Shown here piece by piece: positions 14,401 to 23,184 of a stretch of 64,000 bases of DNA. The DNA comes from Sthenelais limicola (Eukaryota > Annelida > Polychaeta > Phyllodocida > Sigalionidae). The number at the start of each line of letters is the position of its first letter. Positions within the stretch are counted from its first letter, which is position 1. The DNA is taken from positions 3,324,383 to 3,388,382 of the forward strand of contig OW804098.1 in NCBI GenBank assembly GCA_942159475.1, written 5' to 3'. The notes under the pieces are model-generated. The model was not told where the DNA came from. It did no database searches and saw only the letters and a program-made list of their open reading frames with translations. The translations under genes and the position numbers were made by a program.

Positions 14401-16303
14401 TTCGAATTAAGCTCCTAGAAACCATGTAACTGTACTTTATTGATTTGAATAAAAATATTATAATAATAATAATAATAATTCCATAACATTAGCCCTCTTG
14501 TCTAGACCAAAAGCTATTCTGATGAATGAGTTTTGTATGACCTGGAGTTTGTCTAAAAGTGTTTTTGGTGCTCCAATATAAATACAGTCACCATAATCTA
14601 ACAGTGGTCGTACTGCCACTTTGTAAAGTGTTAAGATATTCTGAGATGTAAGAGACTTTTGTATTCTCTTTATAGCTCTAAGTCTTCCAGTGGCTTGAGA
14701 AATTTTCTGTTTTAAATGTTCTTTGAAAGTTAATTTATTGTCAATATTAAGCCCCAGATAAGAATAGGTTTCTGTGTACTTCATTATTTCATCCTCCATT
14801 TTGAAGGAGAATTTGTTTAAGGTATCTCTTTTCTTGCTAGGTAGTATTTCTAGTATGTTACTTTTAGATATATTAATGGAGATTTTATTTTTTCTACACC
14901 ATAGATTAACTTTTTCCAGGTCATATTGGAGATCTTCATCAGCTTTTGGTTTTGATTTATTTGAGGTATACAAAACGGTATCATCCGCGAAATGCTGGAT
15001 GTGTACCCTGGATGTCACTCTATTTAGATCATTGATATACATGAGAAATAATAATGGTCCCAGACCAGTTCCTTGGGGAACCCCTCTAGTAACTTTCATT
15101 GACCCAGAAATCTGATCATTTATATTCACTCTCTGATATCTTTCGTTAAGGTAGTCAGTAAACCATGCTAATACATTATTGTGTAGGTTAAAGGTTTTGA
15201 TTTTTTCAATTAGGATGTGATGGTCGACCGTATCAAAGGCCTTTTTAAAATCTAAGAAAGCCAGTACCGTATGGCCCTTCTCGTTATTATTTTTATAAAT
15301 ATGATGGAAAAGTGTGTGGTGTGCCTGATTTACTGAGTGACCCTTCCTAAATCCGTACTGGTGTTTAAAAAGTAGCTCTTGCACTTCCAGGTAAGAATAA
15401 AGTTGATTGTGTATAGCTTTCTCTAATATTTTCGCTGGAAATTTTATTAGACTGATAGGTCTGTAATTTGAGGGATCATTCTTAGAACCCTTCTTAAATA
15501 AACGTACTATGGTAGCTGACTTAAAGTCTCTTGGTATTTCTTTCTGGGTTAATGTTAAATTACAGATATAGGTAAATTGAGTTGCCAGTGTCAGAAGACA
15601 AGGCTTTAAAACCCTAGTCGGAAGTAGAGGGATTCCCGAAGCTTTGTTTACATTCGATTTTCTTATATAATCCGATATCTCAACAACATTGAACTCTTCG
15701 AAAGAGAAAGAGTGATTGGGAGCAGTTTGTACATCATTATGATAAATATTATTTGCCGTATTTGCTGGTTTGGATATGCCAGGTTCACATTCATCTAAAC
15801 TATTTACATCGTTACACTCTTCGTTCATATCCATATCATTGTTAAAATCATTAAGCATACTGAGTTCGTGATCCGTCAGAGGTAATATATTCTCTGCCAG
15901 TTCATCTCCAACATTGGTAAAGAACTTATCTTGAAGTTCAGCCGCTTCAAAACCAGTTCGTAAAATACTGTTTTCATCAAGTAAATTTATGTTTTGTTTG
16001 ATTTTAATCTTGTCTGGGGTAAAAAAAGGTTTTATTGTATCCCAAAAATGTCTGCAATCTTTGGGATCTTTCATAAGCTCATCTCTTAAATGATCACCTT
16101 TAAGTTTCATTACTTTGGCATTTACTTGGTTTCTCAGTATCTTTGTATTACTATAGGTAATAGACATGGATAGTACCTACCGCACATAACCTGATTACCT
16201 TAGTTAATGAAATTACCTGTATTCCATAGGAATTAGCATTGGTATCGGCGTTGCCAGGAATCATTGGTTCGTCGGCAAACAAGGATTTTGTTCCTAGAGA
16301 ATA
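2345..16303 (-). CDS. Subtilisin-like serine protease (S8), seven exons, 5' end missing
   Basis: Seven minus-strand exons join to about 332 codons ending in TAG at 2345. In gene order they are 16303-16217, 12006-11869, 10999-10886, 4209-4117, 3731-3645, 3406-3067 and 2484-2345. All have AG acceptors and GT donors; every intron is phase 0 except the last, which is phase 1, and the phases agree. The product shows the S8 triad in order: Asp in VLDSGVDRGHPG, His in YGHGTN and Ser in GGTSYAAP. An SVQVLDSE strand and an IDIVLMSLGW strand lie between, and AAASNEG sits where family members have the oxyanion Asn. It should be a serine endopeptidase. Signal peptide, propeptide and start codon are not found, so secretion is undecided. 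The introns are packed with transposons; the E1-E2 intron holds a LINE starting about 50 bp from the donor. Joining is by eye, without transcript evidence. Confidence 0.85.
3067..3406 (-). CDS. Subtilase exon 6 (catalytic Ser)
   Basis: This 340-nt exon starts at an acceptor TATGTCAG and ends at donor GTAAGT. It carries VLLAAASNEG (oxyanion region), FPASHGHVIAIGS (family FPA..VIAVG strand) and the catalytic Ser motif GGTSYAAP. It is the most diagnostic exon. Confidence 0.9.
3645..3731 (-). CDS. Subtilase exon 5
   Basis: Twenty-nine codons lie between acceptor CCTTTACAG and donor GTACAT. They encode IDIVLMSLGW, the conserved subtilase strand and turn before the oxyanion region, then SIEVGLDSIYRDK, an amphipathic helix. 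Confidence 0.85.
4117..4209 (-). CDS. Subtilase exon 4
   Basis: Thirty-one codons lie between acceptor ATTTGTAG and donor GTAATT. The exon begins with VLDSENE, which follows SVQ of exon 3 to give the usual kVLd strand, then a helix EEGLAQIEKF. Confidence 0.8.
4797..5326 (+). pseudogene. LINE apurinic endonuclease fragment
   Basis: Two frames together resemble an EEP endonuclease N-terminus. The first has IHMNVRSITNKTHL and LTCTETWLN (metal-binding Glu); the second has IFIMGDMNIN (the GDFN catalytic block). The segment between them is deleted, and a stop follows LKGFN. The fragment breaks off near 5260 before the SDH block, and no RT follows. A short frame at 4517-4756 may be upstream LINE sequence but has no recognisable domain. 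The piece sits in the exon 3-4 intron, antisense to the host gene. Confidence 0.7.
5560..6480. repeat. Inverted minisatellite of GATTGACTATTTTGACTTTT-like units
   Basis: From about 5560 to 5850, and again from 6100 to 6210, the plus strand repeats degenerate units of roughly 20 bp built from gattgact, attt and tgacttt. From about 6215 to 6480 the reverse complement (aaagtcaaaatagtcaatc) is repeated. The centre is near 6212. A non-repeat block at 5856-6105 interrupts the left arm and contains an agtccc-type hexamer run. The long frame here encodes only a repetitive IDYFDF peptide and is not a credible gene. Confidence 0.85.
7207..7762. repeat. Pair of direct repeats about 520 bp apart
   Basis: The copies at 7207-7246 and 7724-7762 share ATCTTT(t/c)AC(g/a)ATT(t/c)CAT(c/g)GATCGCACA and the following GCTT(c/t)GAG. 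They may be paired ends of one element or an old internal duplication. Confidence 0.5.
7827..7963 (+). repeat. Dispersed repeat, copy 1
   Basis: This segment matches 59603-59732 in the same orientation, sharing AGGCTAAAATGCTTGGAAAT, TTTAAGTTTAGCATATAATT and CAAATCGCT. Neither copy contains a reading frame. Confidence 0.75.
8271..8320 (-). repeat. LINE/SINE 3' tail with (TAAGA)n
   Basis: Four tandem TAAGA units precede GGAAAAGTTTTTATTTGTCC. Read on the minus strand this is a retroposon 3' end terminating in short tandem repeats. A related end lies at 60152-60205. Confidence 0.5.
8476..8530. repeat. GA/GATA simple repeat
   Basis: The run is made of agagagaga, gatagaga and gattgatagatt units. 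Confidence 0.8.
9761..10777. mobile_element. Harbinger-like MITE, 1,017 bp, TTA target duplication
   Basis: The left end AAGCCCACACACACATACAC is matched by the reverse complement of the right end, AAGCCCCCACACACAGACAC, giving inverted repeats of about 25 bp. Both ends abut TTA (9758-9760 and 10778-10780). A 3-bp TWA duplication is typical of PIF/Harbinger elements. Both subterminal thirds are filled with CACGAATT and its complement AATTCGTG, mostly in palindromic pairs. The AT-rich middle (about 10145-10530) lacks these repeats and partly matches 58190-58330. No transposase is encoded. It lies in the intron between subtilase exons 3 and 4. Confidence 0.8.
10886..10999 (-). CDS. Subtilase exon 3 (catalytic His)
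   Basis: Thirty-eight codons lie between acceptor CTTTACAG and donor GTTAGT. It contains TYGHGTNIVGI, the catalytic His motif, and ends SVILSVQ. It lies just beyond the Harbinger-like MITE that fills the next intron. Confidence 0.9.
11869..12006 (-). CDS. Subtilase exon 2 (catalytic Asp)
   Basis: Forty-six codons lie between acceptor CATTTTAG and donor GTAAGT. It contains GIAVLDSGVDRGHPGLS, the catalytic Asp motif of S8 proteases. The Asp lies 28 residues before the catalytic His of the next exon, normal for the family. Confidence 0.9.
12420..12916. repeat. 500-bp purine-only tract (GAGAGG)n
   Basis: The plus strand is almost entirely A and G, in gagaga and gggaga units with few interruptions. 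Long frames on both strands (Ser/Leu/Pro-rich or Arg/Glu/Gly-rich) are artefacts of composition. It lies in the subtilase exon 1-2 intron. Confidence 0.9.
13831..14129 (-). pseudogene. LINE D C-terminal tail
   Basis: After the inserted retroposon the LINE frame resumes with LLSDRRNQHMLEIAYDL and ends KDEHRPTK. It includes the LRSHKQG...SWNNLP block found at the end of jockey/CR1-type proteins. Removing the insert and one copy of its target duplication restores a continuous frame. Confidence 0.75.
14130..14471 (+). mobile_element. Short retroposon (SINE or LINE tail) with (TAA)n end
   Basis: The 342-bp segment ends in TTGAATAAAAATATTA followed by (TAA)n and is flanked by ATAATAATT at 14121-14129 and 14472-14480, a 9-bp target duplication. 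It contains no reading frame. The head has a partial TGTTCGATG, too weak to call a tRNA-derived promoter, so SINE versus truncated LINE is unresolved. Confidence 0.7.
14472..16167 (-). pseudogene. LINE D reverse transcriptase
   Basis: The frame opens at an ATG at 16167 and reads about 565 residues of LINE RT. It has the ATIVRLFKKG, NYRPISLIKFPAKILEKAI, FLDFKKAFDTVDHHIL and GVPQGTGLGPLLFLMYINDL blocks, the active site FADD (a variant of YADD), a YSYLGL thumb block and an LLDYGDCIY tail block. Upstream is the acidic linker that follows the endonuclease in this group. The last codons of the open frame are Leu codons from the TAA repeat of the inserted retroposon, so the native frame resumes at 14129. 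Enzyme activity is unlikely because the endonuclease is absent and the ORF is interrupted. Confidence 0.85.
16217..16303 (-). CDS. Subtilase exon 1 of those seen
   Basis: Twenty-nine codons lie between acceptor CCCTTTCAG and donor GTAATT, phase 0 at both ends. It begins YSLGTKSLFADEP, in the place where S8 proteases carry the segment before the Asp domain. No ATG is available, so at least one exon lies upstream. Confidence 0.65.
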
Positions 16304-16718
16304 CTGAAAGGGAAAATCAAGTTTACTAACTTCTGGACCTGAGTACACTTTCTGCCCATCTGTCCCATTGTCAGGTCAGGTATCAGGGAGTCCAGCTGAT
16401 CAGATGTTAAGCTGAATAAGTACCCCTGCCCTGGGACAGATAAGGGGAGAGAGAGAGAGAGAGACCCCCCTGTCACCCGGACATACATGCGTGCATACAT
16501 ACAGAGATAATTTCTATAGAGGATCGAATATGACTATAATGATTTAGATATCGTATAGTTAGTGGCGATGTCATATGCGATGTTGCAATTAAGTATGCAA
16601 TTTCTACATTGTAACATTGCAACCTTTGCGATATCGCATTCCTAGAATATGATATCACATTCTGGGAATGCAATATCACACACTGGGGATATGAGAAGAG
16701 AGACAGGGGGAAAGACAG

Positions 16719-16830
16719 ATGGTAATAATAGGTGTAATAAAGTTGTTATTACTGGTCTTATTTTTGCACAAGCTTTCGGGCTAGTTTGCCCTTCTTCAGG
16801 TGAGGTGGTATAATATTAATATTAATTGTA
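16719..16830 (-). repeat. Possible Penelope-like terminal-repeat fragment
   Basis: On the minus strand CCTGAAGAAGGGC-aaacta-GCCCGAAAGC resembles the CTGANGA / stem II / GAAA arrangement of hammerhead motifs reported in Penelope-like element repeats. The base before stem II would be an A-C mismatch and no cleavage-site strand could be placed, so activity is doubtful. Confidence 0.3.
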
Positions 16831-17258
16831 CTAGGAAATTTTGGGTGACATTTCTTTAAAGGTATAAATTTAGGGGTTCAAATTGTTAAAGAGTATTAAT
16901 TCAAATTATGCTGTCAATTCGCCAAGGTATTGTAGTTCTGTTATTCGAAGCAAAACTGTAAATGTATTTTCCTCACTATATCTGTAGATGTATTTGTGTA
17001 AGCCAGGGAGACTGAAACAATAACAAAATGTAATATGTATATGTTTTTTCTTATATCCCCAATCAGCATGTACACAATAATGAGGTTGCGGCAAATAGCC
17101 GGCAACTTTGTCGGTTGCCTTTATTAACAAAACAGAAAAAAAAAAGGCCAGCAACAATAGACCTCAGGTCACCACAACAGCTGGAGAACATCTGCCTGAA
17201 TGGAAGGCAGCGGTAGGGGAGTGCAGTGTCTAGTGGCACCACCTGGAGGCTTCTTTAA

Positions 17259-17260
<2 letters not shown>

Positions 17261-17326
<66 letters not shown>
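17261..17326. repeat. (AT)n microsatellite
   Basis: About 65 bp of alternating AT with one AA/TT interruption. Confidence 0.95.
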
Positions 17327-18190
17327 ACATATATCCCACGATGTCTATCAGATTAACAAATATTGTAAACATTTTTTTCGTGCATACAAATGTGTAGAAT
17401 CGCTTATTGCATGTCACAATATTTACCATCATCGGAATCGGATATTTAAATAGATATCGCAATAAAAACGTTCGAATTATATAGAAATAAATGGAAGTCA
17501 CATTTGATCCTCCATAAATTGCTGTTACAGATCATGACAGATGTCGCACAGTTTCCATTGAAACAGCTGATGCTTAGATTGAGTTGACTATTGTACTAAT
17601 ACATGCATTAAATGTATGTTACTAATACCGTACTTATTCACTCAAATAAACCAGAGACTATTTATTCAAAAGAATTGAAAGTTAACATCCCATTATTTTT
17701 TATATTATTCTTCATCGTAGGGTCCACAATTTGGGACCATGTGGTTGAGATGTGGGTGATCGGGTTTCACAGACTCAGTTATAGGAGCAATCGTAGAGAT
17801 ATCTGAATACAACTAATCTCATCATCACTTTTCTTACATGTTAGAAGTAAAAAAAGTGTTATGCTCACCCACGGGGTAGTCACTGAAGCCCTAGAAGTAA
17901 CACGTTATATATTAGTAGCTTTAGATCCAGTCATGTATTTCCTTCATTAGTTCTATTTCATAAGCAAATCCTGTATCCTTCACACCTTAAATTTAACACA
18001 TTATTTGGCTGGTATGGAGAACAATCAAATTAACCCAAGTGATCGTAAATTTTGACCAGGTCTGAGAGGTATCAAATGAGTTTGACACAATCCCTTGTCA
18101 TTGGGCGATGTTTGGTACAGGGGGCAGCACAAGAGGTAATATTAGACCAATGTGAGACCTTATAAGCCATTACCTGTGGTCTGTAGCAAT

Positions 18191-18291
18191 GTAACCCCAT
18201 TAGACTGATATTCTTATCATACTGTCTTTTTTCTTGTCATTATCATTATATACAGTTAGTGCGGTTCAACTTGTAATAATAATAATAATAG
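18191..18291 (+). repeat. Dispersed retroposon 3' end with (TAA)n, copy 1
   Basis: The segment shares ATTAGACTGATATTCTT and GTTCAACTTGTAATAATAAT with 60020-60117 in the same orientation. Both end in TAA repeats, as expected for a non-LTR retroposon family. Confidence 0.65.
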
Positions 18292-18612
18292 TCATCATCT
18301 AACCATTTCCTCTCGTTCCAACTGGTTTGGTCCAATGGCACCACCAGGGGTAGCATGGACAGGAAAAGTGGGTGTTGTTCCTAGAGAAAAGTGAAAAGAG
18401 AGTTTGTCTGAGTATTCCTGAGTACAGTGTAGGACCTAACGCCAATAGGCTTATCAGTATGGCGAAACGTTCCTCGACTCTAAACCCCAACATGGTTATA
18501 AATCAATCAGTCACTGACCGCAAGTGGTGTCAGTATCTAAGAATGGGGCTCCTGAAGTTTAGCTGTTGTTTTGGGGTCTGACATAGGAGAATCAGACACA
18601 AACTAATGTATA

Positions 18613-18668
18613 TTTGTACCACTATGCTCAGAGTAGAAGGACATTACTCTAAGCACTATGGTACAAAA
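18613..18668. repeat. Imperfect 24-bp inverted repeat
   Basis: TTTGTACCACTATGCTCAGA is complementary, with few mismatches, to the right arm ending GCACTATGGTACAAA. The loop is short. Function unknown. Confidence 0.6.
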
Positions 18669-19998
18669 AGTAATCTTTTGCCTACAAATGCCCTATGTCA
18701 TCATTTCATTTACACCAAACTAAACAAAACAAGACCCGCCTTTGTTATTTCATAATTTAACCTTTAATTACTCTTCAAATGCTATATAATTCACTACTTT
18801 TACAATGATATTGAATTGTGGAAATAAGAATAAGAATTTCAACCAGGTCTTCCTAAAGTGAGATCGGAGCCAGTCTCCCCTCTCATCACCACCAAACTAG
18901 TTATATGATACCACTGGAGCAGGTGGAGACAGGAGACATACCCTCACTGGAGTGACCACATCTCCCTTCTTCCAAGAAAACCACACACCACTGTCTGTAG
19001 TCTCGTTGCTCTAACAACGAGAGTGGAAGGAAGAGAGTTCTGGCCCTTAAGTCCTAAACTTCTAAGGCAGAGTGTGTACCTTATCGGGTATAATTTATCT
19101 AACCACAAGGCCCACATCAGAGTCCTCCAGTGCCACTCAGTATCATTGCTCTAAACTTGTACAGAAATATTCCCTCTTTATAATGTTCCAAACAGGAAAC
19201 ATACGCAAATCATAAATACATTATTGTATAAAAAGTCTATTCACTGTGTAGTTCCATTATAGTACAGCATGTTCAGCAAGACAGGTTTCATGTGATGAAT
19301 AAACATCTAGGTATGAAACTTCATTCTGCCCTGAAATATGTTTTACTAGAAATACAAAACGGTTTGCTTATTCCTGTGTAAAGAAACTAATATTACAAAT
19401 TTTGCAACAAAAACAATATACATCTCCATTTTGTGTGAATCGCCAAATGGAAAACAATTATCTGCTTACTGAACAAAATTATTACCATGATGTTTTATTC
19501 AAGTTTTTTTAGGCCTACAGAAATTGACTGATTTACACAAAATTAGATTAGTCAACTGAATACTGATTAATGCTGGTCTAATTGTTTAGGGTACATGAGC
19601 AGACCCAATGCTATTATTTCTTTCTCAAATGTTTATAAATCCTAAAATAAGTCTATGTAAATATCTGGTAGAAATATTGATTAGTTTCGAAAAAGATATC
19701 TTGATTTTTTTTCAATATTTAAAAAGCATATTCTGCAGTCCTACATGTAGGTTGGTGGGTGACCCGTCTATATGGGTTAAATGCTAATTTATGAAATACA
19801 TGAAACAGCCACTTGTGCCATTCTCGATTTCAATACCAAATTCAAGCAAAAATATGAGATGATAAAAAATACAGGTTTGTCTTTAATCATCAAATTCCCT
19901 ATCTCCTATTAGGTTCCCTTGATTAAAAAAAAATACAGCATAATTATATGCAATATGTATTTCACCATTTACTGTGAGTAAAAGTGCAATAAGAATAA

Positions 19999-20063
19999 TA
20001 TGGGATGTGTTTCAAAATCTATTATTGGCGACGTGTGACTCATTCTCCTGAAACACATCCCAT
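19999..20063. repeat. Foldback remnant with GGGATGTGTTTC ends
   Basis: ATGGGATGTGTTTC at 20000 is perfectly complementary to GAAACACATCCCAT at 20050. The right half GTGTGACTCATTCTCCTGAAAC resembles the ends of the 400-bp foldback at 61911-62318, so this looks like a deleted relative. Confidence 0.6.
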
Positions 20064-20716
20064 TATGACATGTATAGAATATTATGTGAATTAAATGATT
20101 TGGCAATGGTTCCTGATAATTCTGAGTGATTATTTAAACTTTGCCTATATGGCATATGCAGTACATCTTCGGAGGCCTCACTGAAGAAAGACATGTTGGT
20201 GGTTGGGACCGATGGTCTACCCGGTCTTGTTGCTGTAATATGATACCTCTCAAGTCATAAAAGGTCCCGTACGGGTCCTGAAAATGGCGATAGCGCTTAC
20301 ACTGAGTATAGTATCTTTGCGAATTTTATATTAAAATTGTATCCATTGTGAAGTCTAACCTAAATACGACCACAACATTGCAAGCTTAACAAGGATACAG
20401 CTAGTAACCTTCATTAGTGCTAACATGCATTGTAATTCATCTTATTAAGCCTTTTAACATTTAAACGTTTAAATTATTTATTTACATTACTGGCAATTCA
20501 AATATGGTACATAATTTATGCTTCATGGTACATGCCTATTAGCCTTTAGAAGCCTACAGGCCCACCCAAAAGTGGCTAGTGAAACAAAATTATTATAGTG
20601 TTTACATCCTTGCCTATTCACTTATAATCATAAACTCAATTTGCATCTGATATGATCTTCGAAAAAAGAAATGCATGTTAATACGCAAAGCGCACATAAA
20701 CCCCTACAGTGTTGAA

Positions 20717-20797
20717 GGGGGACATACAGGGGGAGTTATTGGGGGATGTATAGGGGGAGGTACAGGGTGAGTTATTGGGGGATGTACAGGAGGAGGT
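20717..20797 (+). repeat. G-run tandem repeat
   Basis: Two full and one partial units of about 38-42 bp carry runs of four or five G (GGGGGACATACAGGGGG, TTATTGGGGGATGTA). Four or more G runs within about 50 nt could form a long-loop G-quadruplex. Confidence 0.7.
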
Positions 20798-22582
20798 ACA
20801 CCTATTTTTGACAAGGTTAATAATATTATTTGATATCTGACAGTATACTGCATATCAAAACTGTCTATATATTGTTTCAAAGTCTTCTATTATTAACCAA
20901 ATTTTGCGATTTATTTCAGGAGGATGTTCTTAGGGGGTCCTCAAAACTCACTCTCAACACTTACAACCACATAAATAGGCAATAATTGGGAGCATGAAAA
21001 TAGTATTGCCAGTGCAACATTATGTTTGGTGCACCTTCACCAGATCAGTTAAAACATACATTATCAAATTTTGAAGATTCAAATTGTATATGTCGAGAAA
21101 GTAATTTTCTGGTTCTATAATGTATTCCAAACACTGCCCAGTGTTAACAGAAAACTAAAACAATACTTTGTTTACCTCAGACTGGATATCTATTTACATC
21201 TATTGCATAATCGCGGAACTCCACTATAGGAAAAACGGTGGCGAATTTTGTTGATGCCCACTAAGATCAGTTCATTTCATGTTTGCAATGAAAACGCAAA
21301 TGGAGGAGTGTCAGATGTGTTGCCACATTCTCTGGGAACTGTTGTTTCTGTATGGATATTTGTTGCAACAAATTAGTGGACAACAACAACATTTGTCGGC
21401 GCCGGTTTTCTCTCTAGTCGAGTCGTCCCACAAGGAGGCCAGTCTGCTTTCTTTACCTTAAACACTGCCATAATACAAAGACAACATTATGACCCCATAT
21501 TTTTGATAAATATGTACAAATATACATGACTTTGTAGGCTGCCATTAAACCTGTTTACTGTTATTTTCTTAAACCAGAAGCTGTCAGGATGGTATGCCCG
21601 ATCCACAACCAAAGATTGAGTCAGACATGCACTACTCTACCTTTTACAATATGAGAGGAACAGTCCCTAAATTCTTTGAGACGGCCTCCGCGCTCTGGTC
21701 ACGTGATAAAGGTAGCAACGACGGCCGCCATCTTTCCTTGGTGACGCCAAACAGCTAGCAACTTCTATTATGACGCCTGTGTAGTTCTTTTCGTTTCGTC
21801 ATATTTAACCTCTTGATTTATGTATCCTTATGATGAATAAACTATTTTCAATCCAATCCATACCACGGTCATACCACCCGTGTATACCAACCGCAAATTC
21901 TCAGAAACTACGGTGAAGAATTGCACTGTTGGGGATAGTGTAAAAGTGTCACCCCAAGCTGCACCTATGTTATTACATCATCCTACTCTCACTTCAACTT
22001 AATATAATAATTTTCGTCCAATAATAGAGGTGTGGTCAGGGTTATTCACGGTCACAGTACCACTCTCTAAGTACCACCCAACATCACCCAACCTATAACA
22101 GGCTATAAACCATAGTACCTGCACAACTGGAGGTAGAGGCTATACAGTTATATGATATGTACCACCTAGTTATATCCTATTGGCGTTATATCAATATCAA
22201 TTGACACATCTCCAGGAATATGCATAAACAGCTGGGGCCTTTACATTATGAGGCATTTATTATGATAATCTATAATTATCTTTACTTCACTTATGAAAAT
22301 AGGGTTGTGTGTACAGTATAATATTGCAAAATCTTTACCCCTCGGTACCCAACATTATTTCAAATAATTTAATTAACTGACAACGTCATTACAATACTGA
22401 GTATTCATTCATAAGAGTTATAGTCTCATTTACACAGAAATAAAACATCCGTTTTCGTGATGGTTTCTTTGTCGCAAAAAGTCTGTGTGACGATAATATT
22501 TCTTTGGAATTTTGCCACAGTGGCTAAAGTGAAAACAATCCTAGCTTGAGCCCAGCTCTACATAGCTAAAATAAATTTGTGA

Positions 22583-22640
22583 CCTGCTCTGCAAAAACGG
22601 GTCTTATGACCCTAAATAAGACCCGTTTTTGCAGAGCGGG
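22583..22640. repeat. Perfect 21-bp inverted repeat
   Basis: GCTCTGCAAAAACGGGTCTT at 22586 plus the next A is exactly complementary to the arm at 22617-22637, with a 10-nt loop. A wobble pair and two more pairs extend the stem. It may be a minimal foldback element or a transcript hairpin. Confidence 0.8.
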
Positions 22641-22914
22641 TATAAAACCAATGGCTATGAAATGTAAGCTACCAGTACTCACCTGATATGTTTTCCTTTA
22701 TTTCGAATAATCTTGTGTAGATTTCAACATAACAAATCCTGTGAACCTTTTTAGGTTTTTATTATTATAGATGAAAACACCCTCCCTCCCGCCTCCCCAT
22801 GTCTATCTTTCTCCCTCTCTCTAGCTCTCTTTACTCTTTATTGTAGGCCCTGTCTTTTTGAACTCATGGATATGACATTCGTGCAGGTAGATATCAGAAT
22901 AATCTTGGGATAAT

Positions 22915-23124
22915 ATGCATTCACTTTATAAATGCAAGCAAGAACATCCTAAAATCTGTCCGTCGACATCCCCGCACAACTTGCACACTGGGCATAAAAA
23001 GCCTAGCAACACCTGCGGTAGTTGCTACTGGCACAACTGCAGCGCCACCTGTCAAGTACCCGGATTCCCATCTCAAAGAATGAAATTAGTATGGAAAGGA
23101 GCCAAAAAGTATGTAGTTACATAG
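22915..23124 (+). pseudogene. Possible DIRS A gag-like tail
   Basis: A 69-residue frame carries a Cys/His-rich stretch, NTCGSCYWHNCSATC, located where DIRS ORF1 proteins end in a zinc-finger-like motif (compare VCGLCRGAHTAEFC in DIRS B). There is no further similarity and position is the main argument. Confidence 0.3.
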
Positions 23125-23184
23125 GTAGATATCATGGAATGTGGACAAAGGATCAATGTGTATATTAATGCTTTATAATCGTAA

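Larger units (their letters stand above)
13700..16170 (-). mobile_element. LINE D, 5'-truncated, with a nested retroposon
   Basis: A minus-strand LINE starts near 16167 within the region between endonuclease and RT, continues through RT, and has its C-terminal tail at 14129-13831. A retroposon (14130-14471) divides it. The endonuclease is missing, so it is a 5'-truncated insertion. It lies in the subtilase exon 1-2 intron in the same orientation as the gene. The 3' boundary near 13700 is approximate. Confidence 0.75.
16304..22580. other. No recognisable gene; probable intron or upstream region of the subtilase
   Basis: No exon with a known domain was found on either strand. The missing 5' exons of the subtilase may be here or beyond. 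The stretch holds a Penelope-like fragment (16719), an AT microsatellite (17261), a retroposon tail (18191), hairpins at 18613 and 19999, and a G-rich tandem repeat (20717). Confidence 0.5.

Noticed and set aside
17169..17501. Minus-strand ORF with an IYIYIY repeat
   Set aside because: It is a translation of the AT microsatellite.
18299..18395. Possible further subtilase exon on the minus strand (a TTCTCTAGGAACAA segment like that in exon 1)
   Set aside because: The implied exon does not end in phase 0 and shows no protease motif; the similarity is short.
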